64,000 bases of DNA from Azolla caroliniana (lineage: Eukaryota; Polypodiophyta), in NCBI GenBank assembly GCA_043228905.1, contig JBHGNT010000022.1, positions 10,230,001 to 10,294,000 on the forward strand. The letters are read 5' to 3'. The notes beneath the pieces were generated by a model that saw nothing but the letters and a program-made list of their open reading frames with translations, did not search any database and had not been told where the DNA came from. Position 1 is the stretch's first letter, and each line of letters begins with the position of its first letter. This document shows positions 55,651 to 64,000 of this stretch, piece by piece. The position numbers and the translations under genes were made by a program.

Positions 55651-56635
55651 TGTCGTGAAGATTTTCGGCAATAGTGTGAAAATCCCATAAAACGTACAAA
55701 ATCGAGTATGAATCATGTAATACAATAATTGTGAAGATAACATTTTTAATATCTAAAGTACAAAATGATGGAGGTTTCGAATGCACTTTATTACACGAGA
55801 AATGGACAACTAAATGTCAAGATATGAGGGTATAAAGTTTGTGAAAAGAAAAGAGAAAATTGTGATATATCCCACATAGGCACGACAAATACGGCTCTCA
55901 TCATATATAAGGTGGAGCAAAAGATATTATCTTTGTGTCTATGTGTGGAGCATAGAGAGTTCAAGGTAACTTGAACTTAGAGTGGAGGTGGCTAGCTACT
56001 CGTAAAGGGTTTTGGCCAACCAAAACCGGACCGGCGATGGAGCCGGTGATCCGACGGCATCCGACCGCAATTCGATGGCGGCATGCAGCACCGGTATCCG
56101 GCGTCGGCATCCGACGAACCGGCGACTAGATAAAATAAATATATAAAAATATATACATATACAAGGAGGGCAAGTATGGATTCGAACCTTGCACCTCCAA
56201 GTTAGGAGTCAAATGGCTTACCATTAAGCCATAGTATTTAGTTAAAATTATATTTCTATCATTGTACTTTTACATGTAAATTCTCATCCATGAGTGCTAA
56301 AATGAGTGACATGGTTAGCATGCACCACATGTAATACTTAAGCGCCAAATGGCAAACATGCAATTTATGCATGCCTTGTACCCTCACATGCATCGTATGC
56401 ATGAGAGCATCTATAAAAGAGGGAAGGGGGAGGAGAAAAACATGGTTTTTTTTCTTTATGAAAATTAAGAGGAAGAAATTCGTTATCAAATCAAACGTGT
56501 AATCTCAACTTCTCTCTTTCTCAATCTATCTTAAGTACTTTCTCGCCAAAGCTTGTATCGACTCTAAATCCTTCTGATCCAGAACCCCGGCGGTTCCACC
56601 TCACGATCCGCGCGTAGTGACGGATCTTCACGACA
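55651..56635 (+). repeat. 3' LTR of Gypsy-A
   Basis: 985 bp, the same length as the 5' LTR. Differences seen: G to T near 55865 (tgtgagatat to tgtgatatat), G to A near 56243, G to A near 56577 and G to A near 56597. It contains the same tRNA-like module at 56178-56231. Confidence 0.95.
56173..56240 (-). other. tRNA-like A/B-box module in Gypsy-A 3' LTR
   Basis: Second copy of the antisense module: B-box at 56188-56178 and A-box at 56231-56221 on the minus strand, identical to the 5' LTR copy over the boxes. Confidence 0.65.
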
Positions 56636-57299
56636 ACGGGTTCGACGAACGGATGAACCGGACCGTAATGGAGAGAGTCTGGAACATGCTGGCACATGCA
56701 AAGTTACCCAAGATGTTTTGGGTTGAGGCGCTGACGACGGCGACCTATGTGATAAACAAATCACCCTCAGTACCCTTGGCCGGAGACACACCGCAAAGAG
56801 TATGGACCAGTAAGGATGTGTCTTACCGGCATCTGAAGGTGTTCCAGTGTCTCACATATGTGCATGTTGCAAAGGAGCACAGAGCAAAACTGGATCCGAA
56901 GTCCCGGTCGTGCATATTCCTTGGATACGGCGATGATGAGTTCGGTTACCAGGTGTGGGATCTGGTCGACAAGAAGGTGTTTCCGAGTCGAGACATAGTC
57001 CTCATGGAAGACAGGACCATTGCCGACTGGGAGTCGGAGACGAAGGTGATGAACTCCAGATCATCCAATGAAAACCGGCTTGAGGACACAAGGACTTACC
57101 CGGTAACCGAATGACACTTGACGAACCGGTGAATATGGACAAGAAATCGAACCGACCGAAGAAGAAAAAGAAGAAGGAGACACCGGAACCAGACAAGATC
57201 CCGAATCGGATGACGATGAAGAACAAACGGAGGAACCGATAGTCAGAAACCAAGGACGGAGATATCCTCTCCGAGAGTGAAGAGCCCCCCAGAGATTGT
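56636..57299 (+). pseudogene. Copia-A2 integrase C-terminal half and linker
   Basis: It resumes after Gypsy-A: NGFDERMNRTVMERVWNMLA carries the catalytic Glu of integrase (family NG..ER.NRT), then KLPKMFWVEALTTATYVINK, PQRVWTSKDVSYRHLKVFQC and KLDPKSRSCIFLGYGDDEFG. It ends at a stop at 57112. A charged linker rich in Lys and Glu follows in another frame. Confidence 0.86.
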
Positions 57300-58320
57300 G
57301 TGCTAACCGATCAGGGGGAGCCGGAAAGCTTCGAAGAAGCAAAGAGAGACGCCCATAGCCGCAAGTGGGTGAGTGCCATGCAGGATCAGATGGATTCCCT
57401 ACATGAGAACCGCACATATGAACTGACGAAGCTGCCGAAAGGGAAGAGAGCACTTTGGAACAAGTGGGTGTACAAGTTGAAACCGGGAGATGCCGGAAAT
57501 CCACCAAGGTATAAGGCCCAAATCGTGGTGAAGGGCTTCCAGCAGAAGAAAGGAGTGAACTTCGATGAGATCTTTGTCCCGGTAGTAAAGATGACATCCA
57601 TCCGGACGGTAGTGGGAATAGTGGCAAGCATGGAGCTCGAGGTAGACCAACTGGACGTCAAGACGACATTCCTCCATGGTGAGCTCGAAGACGAGATCTA
57701 CATCCATCAACCGAAAGGATTTGAGAAGAAAGGGAAGGAGCACCTGGTGTGCCAGCTGTAGAGGAGCTTATACGGACTGAAGCAAGCTCCCCGACAATGG
57801 TAGAGGAAGTTCGACTGCTTCATCACCGACCAAGGTTACCCAAGATGCAGGCCGATCATTGTGTGTTTGTGAAGAAATTTGCCGAAGGAGATTTCCCGAT
57901 ACTTCTCCTATATGTGGATGATATGTTGATCGTCGGACGAGACCAAGGCAAAACCGGGATGCTGAAGAAGGCTCTGAACCGGACCTTCTCAATGAAAGAC
58001 ATGGGTCTAGCAAGACAAATATTAGGAATGCACATCATCTGGGACCGGTCGAAGAAGTCATTTTGGTTGTCAGAGGAGAAGTACGTGACAAAGGTGCTTC
58101 AAAGGTTCAACATGTCGGAGGCGAAACTGGTTGGATCTACACTTCCGGCAAATTGCAAGTTGTCCGGAGAGCAAAGCCCGAAGACAAAGGCAAAGAAGAT
58201 GGATATGATGAAGATACCATATGCCTCTGCCGTCGGGAGCTTGATGTATGCGATGGTGGGTACCCGGCCAGACATCGGTTCCGTTGTAGGAGTAGTCAGC
58301 CAGTTCCTGAGCAATCCCAG
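57300..58320 (+). pseudogene. Copia-A2 reverse transcriptase (broken)
   Basis: Reads KWVSAMQDQMDSLHENRTYE, KGKRALWNKWVYKLKPGDAG, NFDEIFVPVVKMTSIRTVVG, DVKTTFLHGELEDEIYIHQP, stops near 57760 and 57803, then LLYVDDMLIVGRDQG with the catalytic YVDD intact, VTKVLQRFNMSEAKLVGSTL and YASAVGSLMYAMVGTRPDIG. It is cut at 58320 (SQFLSNPS) by the Gypsy-B2 LTR. Breaks: stops near 57760 and a frameshift. Confidence 0.87.
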
Positions 58321-58734
58321 TGTTAGGAACAGTACTAAGACAGAGAAGGAATTAGTACTAAAAGAAGTATTAGTACTAAGAGAGGTGAAGAACTCTCGAG
58401 AGAAGGAAAGAGTGAGTGAGAGGGAGGGAGAGAGAGAGTGATGATAAGAAAAGATATATATTATGTGAAGAAAATGTACAGTAGCTAGGAGGCTTAAGAC
58501 TGGCGTTGAACCGATTTGGTTCGAAATAATGCCTTGTGCCTCCTTTTATAGTGTTCAAAGGAATACTCCTCAAGTTTCTAGAATGTTCGAGAGAAATCTG
58601 GAATATACATCAATTTTCTATAATAAAACATAAATGAAAATAATATTCTACGTATTACAATGTATAGTCTAATGGTCAAGAGCTCGACCCATGTAGCAGA
58701 AGGTCATGGGTTCGAGTCTTGCCATATCATGACA
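58321..58734 (-). repeat. 3' LTR of Gypsy-B2
   Basis: 414 bp; on the minus strand it starts TGTCATGATATGGC and ends TACTGTTCCTAACA. A TATA box (cactataaaaggagg, minus, about 58551) and a tRNA-like block are present. It agrees with the Gypsy-B1 5' LTR throughout. Confidence 0.9.
58660..58724 (+). other. tRNA-like A/B-box module in Gypsy-B2 LTR
   Basis: On the plus strand, antisense to the element, A-box-like TAGTCTAATGG is at 58665-58675 and B-box GGTTCGAGTCT at 58709-58719, 44 bp start to start. It matches the block in Gypsy-B1 with three or four changes. Confidence 0.62.
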
Positions 58735-60262
58735 CTATCCCTGCTTTAAAACGACGAGTGTAACGAGTCGTTTTGGATTGAGGACCCGGTTTGTCTGGAT
58801 ATTGATGATGGAAGTCTTCAAGAAGAACACGAGCATTGGTGACATTCTCTATCGGTTCCCAAGTACGCTCGCTGGGACTATATCCTAGCCAATCGACTAG
58901 ATAGTAGAGCTTGTTGCGAACAATCTTGGAATCAAGGATGGCGGTAACCTCGTACTCAGGTCCATCTTCAAGCTCGATCGGGGGTGGAGGCTGTGTAATA
59001 TGTCTTGGGATGGTGCTCTCTTGATAGGGTTCGAGGAGAGAACTATGAAACACCGGATGTATCCGAAGTTGTGGAGGTAGATCAAGACGAAAAGTGACAT
59101 CATTAATCTTTCCTATAATACGGAAAGGACCTAATCGCCGATAATCCAACTTCTTGCATGGGCGAGTGGTCTTGATGTGTCGTCGGAGTAGCCATACCCA
59201 ATCTCCAATGTTAAAACTAGATGGGAGTCGATGACAATCCGCATAAACCTTGTGTGTTTGTTGAGCTTGTTGGAGGTGAGTAGATACATCCGCTTGTATC
59301 TTGCGTAACCTCTCCAAACGATCTTCTGCGCTAGGATTTGTGGACACCTCTGGGGTTTCAAGTACACACCACCAGGGGTGACATCCCGTATAAGCATAAA
59401 ATGGCGTCACTTTAGTGGATGCGTGGATAGAGTTGTTATAGGCAAATTCGGCGAAGTGGAGAATAGTTGCCCAGTCATCCTGATGATAGCTGAAAAAGCA
59501 CCGCAGATACTGCTCCAACGTTTGATTTGTTCGTTCGGCTTGGCCATCGGTTTGGGGGTGGTTGCCGGAGGGGAGATTACAAGTGACCTTGAGCATGTTA
59601 AATAGGTGCTTCCAGAATTTTGACACGAACTGGGGTCCACGGTCGCTGATGATACTATCGGGAAGTCCATGATGCCGACATACTTCACGCATTACAATTT
59701 CGACAGTGTCTTCACTGGATATCTCCTTAGTACATGGCAAGAAATGAGCCATCTTCGTATATCAATCGACCACCGTTAGAATCGCATTGAACCCCTTAGA
59801 GACTGGAAGATCTGTGATGAAGTCTAGAGCAATAGATTGCCACGGCTTGCTTGGAATTGGTAATGGTTCTAATAAACCATATGGATGATGCCTTGGCATT
59901 TTCGCTCTGTAGCATGTATCACAAGTCCGAACAAAATCCTCGACAAATTGTCGCATACAGGGCCACCAGAATGATCGTTGTACTAAATGTAATGTTTTAG
60001 TACTACCAAAATGCCCAGCTGTATATGTGTCATGACAGTTTTGTACTACTTGAAGGCGGCAAGAACCATTAGGAACATACAAAAGTTCTTTAAAGAAGAG
60101 TAATCCATCATGGTATTTGAATTGCCGATAGTCCGTACCTGGTGGTTGCGACTGTGAGCACGACGCTCGAGAGGGATCAATTTGTGCTAGTATAGCTTGG
60201 GCGAACGCATCTGTCTTCAAGTCTTCGCGTATGGTATCGATAACGCGGGAATCCATGGGCAT
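58727..60262 (-). pseudogene. Gypsy-B2 integrase with chromodomain
   Basis: Two open frames, 60262-59762 and 59752-58727, are separated by a single TGA where Gypsy-B1 has CGA (VDRYTK becomes VD-stop-YTK). Zinc region: TAGHFGSTKTLHLVQRSFWW and CDTCYRAKM. Core: SIALDFITDLPVSKGFNAIL, IISDRGPQFVSKFWKHLFNM and HPQTDGQAERTNQTLEQYLR (D, D, E all kept). GDWVWLLRRHIKTTRP is the SH3-like part. The chromodomain reads YEVTAILDSKIVRNKLYYLV and WLGYSPSERTWEPIENVTNA, with the aromatic residues usual for chromoviruses. The stop codon lies 8 bp inside the LTR. Chromodomains direct integration to chosen chromatin. Confidence 0.9.
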
Positions 60263-60283
60263 GTCAAAGATCTGTGTTGCTTG

Positions 60284-60805
60284 TGTTAAGAAAACGTGAA
60301 GAAGGCACTCGGGCTCTTCTTATGTGCGCGGCGGATCGTGGTGTGCTGGATCATTTAGTGCTCAAACACAGAAGGGAAGGGGGAACGAGACTTACCTCTG
60401 TAGCAGCCAAAACTTCTTCTATTTCATTACCTGCAGAGCTGTACTTGCTCTCGTCTGTTTCTCTCTTTTGCTCTCACTCTTTGAGTTCTTTCTCTCTTTC
60501 CTCACTCTCTCTCTCTCAAAGTTCTACTTCCTGTATATTTTTCTTACTTACCTACTCTCTTACTTTACCTAAGTAATAAGTTACTTACGTATGCAGCTAA
60601 ATAGCTGCCTATAGCTAATTAGCTGTCAGTCGCTAAATAGTTGTCAGTAGCTAATTAGCTGTCAGTCGCTAAATAGCTGTCAGTAGCTAATTAGCTGTCA
60701 GTAGCTAATTAGCTGTTTCTCCTTTATGTTCACAAGTAGCTAAATAGCTACTATAGCTTATTTCCTAATAAGCATCACATACCATGTTGAGCTTGCTTCT
60801 CAACA
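60284..60805 (-). repeat. 3' LTR of Copia-D
   Basis: 522 bp. On the minus strand it starts TGTTGAGAAGCAAGC after the polypurine tract and ends TTTTCTTAACA. It contains an 18 bp array near its start and a GA-rich tract (minus) near 60460-60530. The low boundary is set by TGTTAAGAAA and by the change into Gypsy-B2 coding sequence. Confidence 0.85.
60595..60720. repeat. Seven 18 bp palindromic units in Copia-D LTR
   Basis: Seven exact-length 18-mers, types agctaattagctgtcagt and cgctaaatagctgtcagt, partly alternating. AGCTAATTAGCT is a perfect 12 bp palindrome. The array lies about 85-210 bp after the LTR start, in U3. Confidence 0.95.
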
Positions 60806-60823
60806 CTCCCCCTCAAGCTCAAC
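60806..60823 (-). other. Polypurine tract of Copia-D with flanking inverted repeat
   Basis: On the minus strand TTGAGCTTGAGGGGGAG precedes the LTR. Inverted repeat arms lie at 60786-60795 and 60814-60823, with the same 18 bp spacing as in Copia-C2. Confidence 0.82.
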
Positions 60824-62452
60824 TTATCCTTTCTTGGGGCTATCTACCACTTCTTTTCCATGATGCCTTTCAACCATCATATTAGTGTCTACAACTCCCA
60901 TCATGTTCTGAAACTGTGTATGCTTTTCCACATTCAATCCCTTTGTGAGAATATTAGCAACCTGCTGATTTGTATTCACATACACCAGATCAACTTCTCC
61001 TTCAATCACTTTTTCTCTAACAAAGTGATAATGCACTTCAATGTGCTTTGTTCTTGCATGGAACACTGGGTTTTTTGCAAGCTGAATGCTGCTCATGTTG
61101 TCACACCAGATTGTGACAGTACCATCTATATACTCTCCCAAATCAACAAGCAATCTTCTGATCCATACCTCTTCACAAGTGGCTATGGCAGCTCCTCTGT
61201 ACTCAGCTTCAGTACTAGACAATGCAACAGTAGCCTGTTTCTTGCTACTCCATGAAATACCTGCATTTCCCAATGTAAACATGTATCCACTTGTGGATCT
61301 TCTATCTGTTTGGCTTCCAACCCAATCAACATCTGTATATCCTTCCAGATTTATGTCCAAATCAGCCCTGTAAAACAATCCATAGTTCTGAGTAGCTTTT
61401 ACATACCTCAAAATTCTTCTAATGCAGTCCAAATGCGGCTTTGTTGGTTGTTGCATAAATTGGCTGACTAATCCAACTACATAACTCAAATCAGGTCTTG
61501 TTATGGTCAAATAAATAAGGCTGCCCACCATAGACCTGTACATGTTTACATCTTCTATTTTGGCTCCCAAATCAGCCCTTAATTTGCAGTTTTTATCTAG
61601 TGGTACTCCAATAGGTTTGCATCCAAGCATACCATACTTTTTCAACATAGTTGTTGCATATTCTCTTTGCAACACATATATACCACTTTCAGATCTGATG
61701 ATTTCAATACCCAAAAAATATCTCAGATCTCCCAAATCTTTCATATGAAATTTCATTTCCAAATTTCTTTTCAGCTTACTTATTTCATCCATGAAATCAC
61801 CTCCAATGATGAGATCATCAACATAAATCAGAATCACAACAATACAATCATCTTTCCTTTTAACATACAATGATGAATCAGCCTTTGACATTTTGAAGTC
61901 AAGTTTTTTCAGATAATCTAAAAGTTCTATGTGCCATGTTCTTGGTGCCTGTTTCAGTCCATAGAGAGCCTTTTTCAGCTTACATACATAATCTGGATGC
62001 TTCCTATCTTCAAAACCTGGTGGTTGACACATATACACTTCTTCTTCCAAGTTACCATGTAAAAAGGCATTTTTTACATCCATATGATGAAGAACCCATC
62101 TTCTGGCTGCACCTACAGCCAGTAATGTCCTCAATGTTGCCATCTTTGCAACCGGTGCAAATGTCTCATCATAATCAATTCCTTGCATTTGGGCATATCC
62201 CTTTGCAACCAATCTTGCTTTATGTCTACTTACATTCCCACTGGAATCATGCTTTGTCTTGTAGACCCATTTGCAACCTACCACATTTTTTTCTTTTGGT
62301 AACTTCACCAAATCCCATGTTCTGTTTTCAGCCAATGCATCAATCTCTTCTTGCATTGCATCCTCCCATTTCTTCTCAGTTTTAGCCTCATCAAAACTAC
62401 TTGGATCAGGGATTTGTACCACCTTAGACATATATGCATAATGCATAGCCAT
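60824..62452 (-). CDS. Copia-D reverse transcriptase and RNase H
   Basis: 542 open codons (first Met at 62452; the real protein continues upstream as a polyprotein). Polymerase: WEDAMQEEIDALAENRTWDL, VVGCKWVYKTKHDSSGNVSR, GIDYDETFAPVAKMATLRTL, DVKNAFLHGNLEEEVYMCQP, KKALYGLKQAPRTWH, and VVILIYVDDLIIGG with both catalytic Asp. Then MVGSLIYLTITRPDLSYVVG. RNase H: YTDVDWVGSQTDRRSTSGYM, ALSSTEAEYRGAAIATCEEV and WCDNMSSIQLAKNPVFHART, with the catalytic acidic residues present. It ends VVDSPKKG just before the polypurine tract. It copies element RNA into DNA. All motifs look functional. Confidence 0.92.
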   Translation of the reverse strand: MAMHYAYMSKVVQIPDPSSFDEAKTEKKWEDAMQEEIDALAENRTWDLVKLPKEKNVVGCKWVYKTKHDSSGNVSRHKARLVAKGYAQMQGIDYDETFAPVAKMATLRTLLAVGAARRWVLHHMDVKNAFLHGNLEEEVYMCQPPGFEDRKHPDYVCKLKKALYGLKQAPRTWHIELLDYLKKLDFKMSKADSSLYVKRKDDCIVVILIYVDDLIIGGDFMDEISKLKRNLEMKFHMKDLGDLRYFLGIEIIRSESGIYVLQREYATTMLKKYGMLGCKPIGVPLDKNCKLRADLGAKIEDVNMYRSMVGSLIYLTITRPDLSYVVGLVSQFMQQPTKPHLDCIRRILRYVKATQNYGLFYRADLDINLEGYTDVDWVGSQTDRRSTSGYMFTLGNAGISWSSKKQATVALSSTEAEYRGAAIATCEEVWIRRLLVDLGEYIDGTVTIWCDNMSSIQLAKNPVFHARTKHIEVHYHFVREKVIEGEVDLVYVNTNQQVANILTKGLNVEKHTQFQNMMGVVDTNMMVERHHGKEVVDSPKKG

Positions 62453-64000
62453 ATATGTATCATAACCAAATCTTTCAACAGTTTTTTTCCTCTATCTGAT
62501 CTTCTCAGTTTCTGATTTGCATCCTTCAATGCTTTTTCCATACCAGGGATTTTCAATCCTCTTATACCAAGAAGATCATCCAATGACATATCTAAATCCT
62601 CATCTTCCATGTTTTTAGACAAGTCATCCAACATTTCATACTCTGGCATTTTCTGTTTTCCTTTTTTATCATAACATTTTTTGTGTCCTCCACTTTTTCC
62701 ACTCCAAGAATTCGAATCAGATTTACCATCTGAGCTTTTTGATGGTCCAGAACATTCTGTTGATGTTGGACTTTGCTGTCCAACCTTGATTCCATCTCTA
62801 TGGCAGTCTTCTACATTCTTAGATTTGTCTCTGTCTTCAATCTCATTGTCTTCATCAGTCTCTGGATTCTGTTTTGAACTGTACCAGCTGGCTAACTCAT
62901 CAAAGATTACATCCCTACTTGTCACAATCTTCTTTGTTACAAGGTTATAGCATCTATACCCTTTTTGTTCTTCTGAATAGCCAACAAAAATACATTTTTC
63001 TGCTTTTGGATCCAACTTACTTCTTACTTTGGCAGGCACATGTACATATGCAAGGCATCCAAACACTTTTAAGTGTTCTAAACTAGGTTTCCTTCCATAG
63101 AAACACTCTTCAGGCGTTGCTTGATGTACTCCTGATGTTATACATCTATTTAGAATATAATTTGTTGTATTTACAGCTTCTGCCCAATAGTACACTTTTT
63201 CCACTCCAAGAATTCGAATCAGATTTACCATCTGAGCTTTTTGATGGTCCAGAACATTCTGTTGATGTTGGACTTTGCTGTCCAACCTTGCTTCCATCTC
63301 TATGGCAGTCTTCTACATTCTTAGATTTGTCTCTGTCTTCAATCTCATTGTCTTCATCAGTCTCTGGATTCTGTTTTGAACTGTACCAGCTGGCTAACTC
63401 ATCAAAGATTACATCCCTACTTGCCACAATCTTCTTTGTTACATGGTTATAGCATCTATACCCTTTTTGTTCTTCTGAATAGCCAACAAAAATACATTTT
63501 TCTGCTTTTGGATCCAACTTACTTCTTACTTTGGCAGGCACATGTACATATGCAAGGCATCCAAACACTTTTAAGTGTTCTAAACTAGGTTTCCTTCCAT
63601 AGAAACACTCTTCAGGCGTTGCTTGATGTACTCCTGATGTTATACATCTATTTAGAATATAATTTGTTGTATTTACAGCTTCTGCCCAATAGTACAATGG
63701 CATATTCTTCTCTGTCATCAAAGCCCTTGCAATGTTCACCAATGTTCTGTTTTTCCTCTCAGCAACTCCATTTTGTTGTGGAGTATATCTACATGTGAAC
63801 TATCTTCTTATTCCCTAATTGCATAGAAAATCAGAAAATTCATTGGAGAAATACTCTCCTCCTCCATCAGATCTTAAACGTTTTATTCTTGTACCTGCCT
63901 GCTTCTCTACCATGCATTTAAACTTACGAAAATATTCAAACACTTCACTTTTCTCTTTCATGAAGTACACCCATGTTTTCCTTGAGCAATCATCAATAAA
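62453..64000 (-). pseudogene. Copia-D integrase and linker, frame-disrupted
   Basis: From the right edge: TPQQNGVAERKNRTLVNIAR (catalytic Glu), NMPLYYWAEAVNTTNYILNR, CFYGRKPSLEHLKVFGCLAY, KLDPKAEKCIFVGYSEEQKG and the linker DEDNEIEDRDKSKNVEDCHR. A 502 bp stretch covering the integrase C-terminus and linker is duplicated in tandem (62691-63192 and 63193-63694). As 502 is not a multiple of three, the frame changes at the junction (SGKS-VLLGRSCKYNK-stop). Downstream an A7 run near 62481 is one base short of the frame that continues into reverse transcriptase. First catalytic Asp residues are outside the window. Confidence 0.87.
62691..63694. repeat. 502 bp tandem duplication in Copia-D
   Basis: The second copy starts at 63193 and repeats 62691-63192 with only a handful of substitutions (for example gattccatc versus gcttccatc, gtcacaatc versus gccacaatc, and acaaggttatag versus acatggttatag). 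Confidence 0.95.

Larger units (their letters stand above)
48843..56635 (+). mobile_element. Gypsy-A, young Ty3/gypsy element inserted in Copia-A2
   Basis: Two 985 bp LTRs, primer site, gag, protease, reverse transcriptase, RNase H, integrase and polypurine tract, 7793 bp in all. It is flanked by ACGG on both sides (48839-48842 and 56636-56639); the flank can also be read as 5 bp AACGG if the terminal A of the LTR is counted in the target. The LTRs differ at about four positions by eye and have equal length, so insertion was recent. The pol frames are nonetheless broken. Confidence 0.93.
46482..58320 (+). mobile_element. Copia-A2, split by Gypsy-A and cut by Gypsy-B2
   Basis: A copia element with 5' LTR, primer site, gag, protease, integrase (interrupted at 48842 by Gypsy-A and resuming at 56636) and reverse transcriptase up to 58320, where the Gypsy-B2 LTR begins. 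Its own RNase H and 3' LTR must lie beyond the window. Related to Copia-A1. Confidence 0.85.
58321..60283 (-). mobile_element. Gypsy-B2, chromovirus 3' part
   Basis: The minus-strand 3' end of a Gypsy-B element: integrase with chromodomain, polypurine tract (CAGGGATAG) and 3' LTR. It lies in the reverse transcriptase gene of Copia-A2. Its upstream part is separated by Copia-D, which inserted at 60283/60284, so the 5' portion lies beyond the window. Confidence 0.88.
60284..64000 (-). mobile_element. Copia-D, 3' part of a Ty1/copia element
   Basis: Minus-strand copia: integrase, reverse transcriptase, RNase H, polypurine tract and 3' LTR. The integrase enters from the right window edge, so gag and the 5' LTR are outside. 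It is inserted in Gypsy-B2. The polymerase/RNase H part is open over 542 codons, the best-kept pol segment in the window. Two frame-disrupting events are visible (a 502 bp duplication and a poly-A length change). Confidence 0.92.

Noticed and set aside
60595-60720. CRISPR-like array
   Set aside because: Units are directly adjacent without spacers, lie in a plant LTR, and no cas genes exist; it is a minisatellite.
61936-62385. 149-codon plus-strand open frame
   Set aside because: Antisense to the intact Copia-D reverse transcriptase.

Overview
This is nuclear DNA from a land plant. It holds one gene with GT-AG introns, encoding a malectin-like/leucine-rich-repeat receptor kinase, in a bed of Ty1/copia, Ty3/gypsy (including a chromodomain type) and L1-type elements, many of them inserted into one another. 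I cannot name the species. The high transposon load fits a large genome, but nothing seen fixes the lineage.

Left part (1-17 kb). A copia 3' end (Copia-A1, 1 to about 876) lies in the reverse transcriptase gene of a second copia (Copia-B, about 877-1758). The 3' LTR of Copia-B is split by a whole but decayed gypsy (Gypsy-C, 1838-6428, minus strand) that landed in a TA microsatellite, and then meets a third copia (Copia-C1, 6856 to about 9738). A 165 bp antisense integrase scrap and 1.7 kb of AT-rich DNA follow. A decayed L1-type LINE (minus strand, about 11643-16910) ends shortly before the host gene.

Host gene (17439-25666, plus strand). Fourteen exons can be joined with every GT-AG boundary and phase agreeing, giving 948 codons: signal peptide, malectin-like domain, GDPC motif, about four LRRs, one membrane helix and an RD-type kinase with all core catalytic residues. 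It looks intact.

Middle (25.7-35.9 kb). Mostly non-coding, with a diverged 486 bp tandem duplication, a 17 bp minisatellite arranged in 51 bp higher-order units, a relic of a Gypsy-A-type element (30579 to about 33540), and a satellite-like array of about eight 189 bp units (33705-35128).

Right part (35.9-64 kb). Gypsy-B1 (35875 to about 46426, plus) is interrupted by a Gypsy-A-like solo LTR and by Copia-C2 (39054-43028, minus, perfect CATGT target duplication). Copia-C2 itself holds a Copia-A solo LTR and, between gag and reverse transcriptase, a foreign-looking segment that resembles a plant FCP1/NIF-like HAD phosphatase. Copia-A2 (46482-58320) is split by Gypsy-A (48843-56635), whose 985 bp LTRs differ at only about four sites. 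Copia-A2 is then interrupted by Gypsy-B2 (from 58321, minus), which is interrupted by Copia-D (60284 to the window end, minus), the best-preserved copia pol here.

Most notable: the possible captured phosphatase segment; antisense tRNA-like A/B-box modules in the LTRs of two unrelated gypsy families; a conserved inverted repeat across the PPT/LTR junction of two copia families; several in-LTR tandem arrays; and a young Gypsy-A copy whose pol is nevertheless broken.
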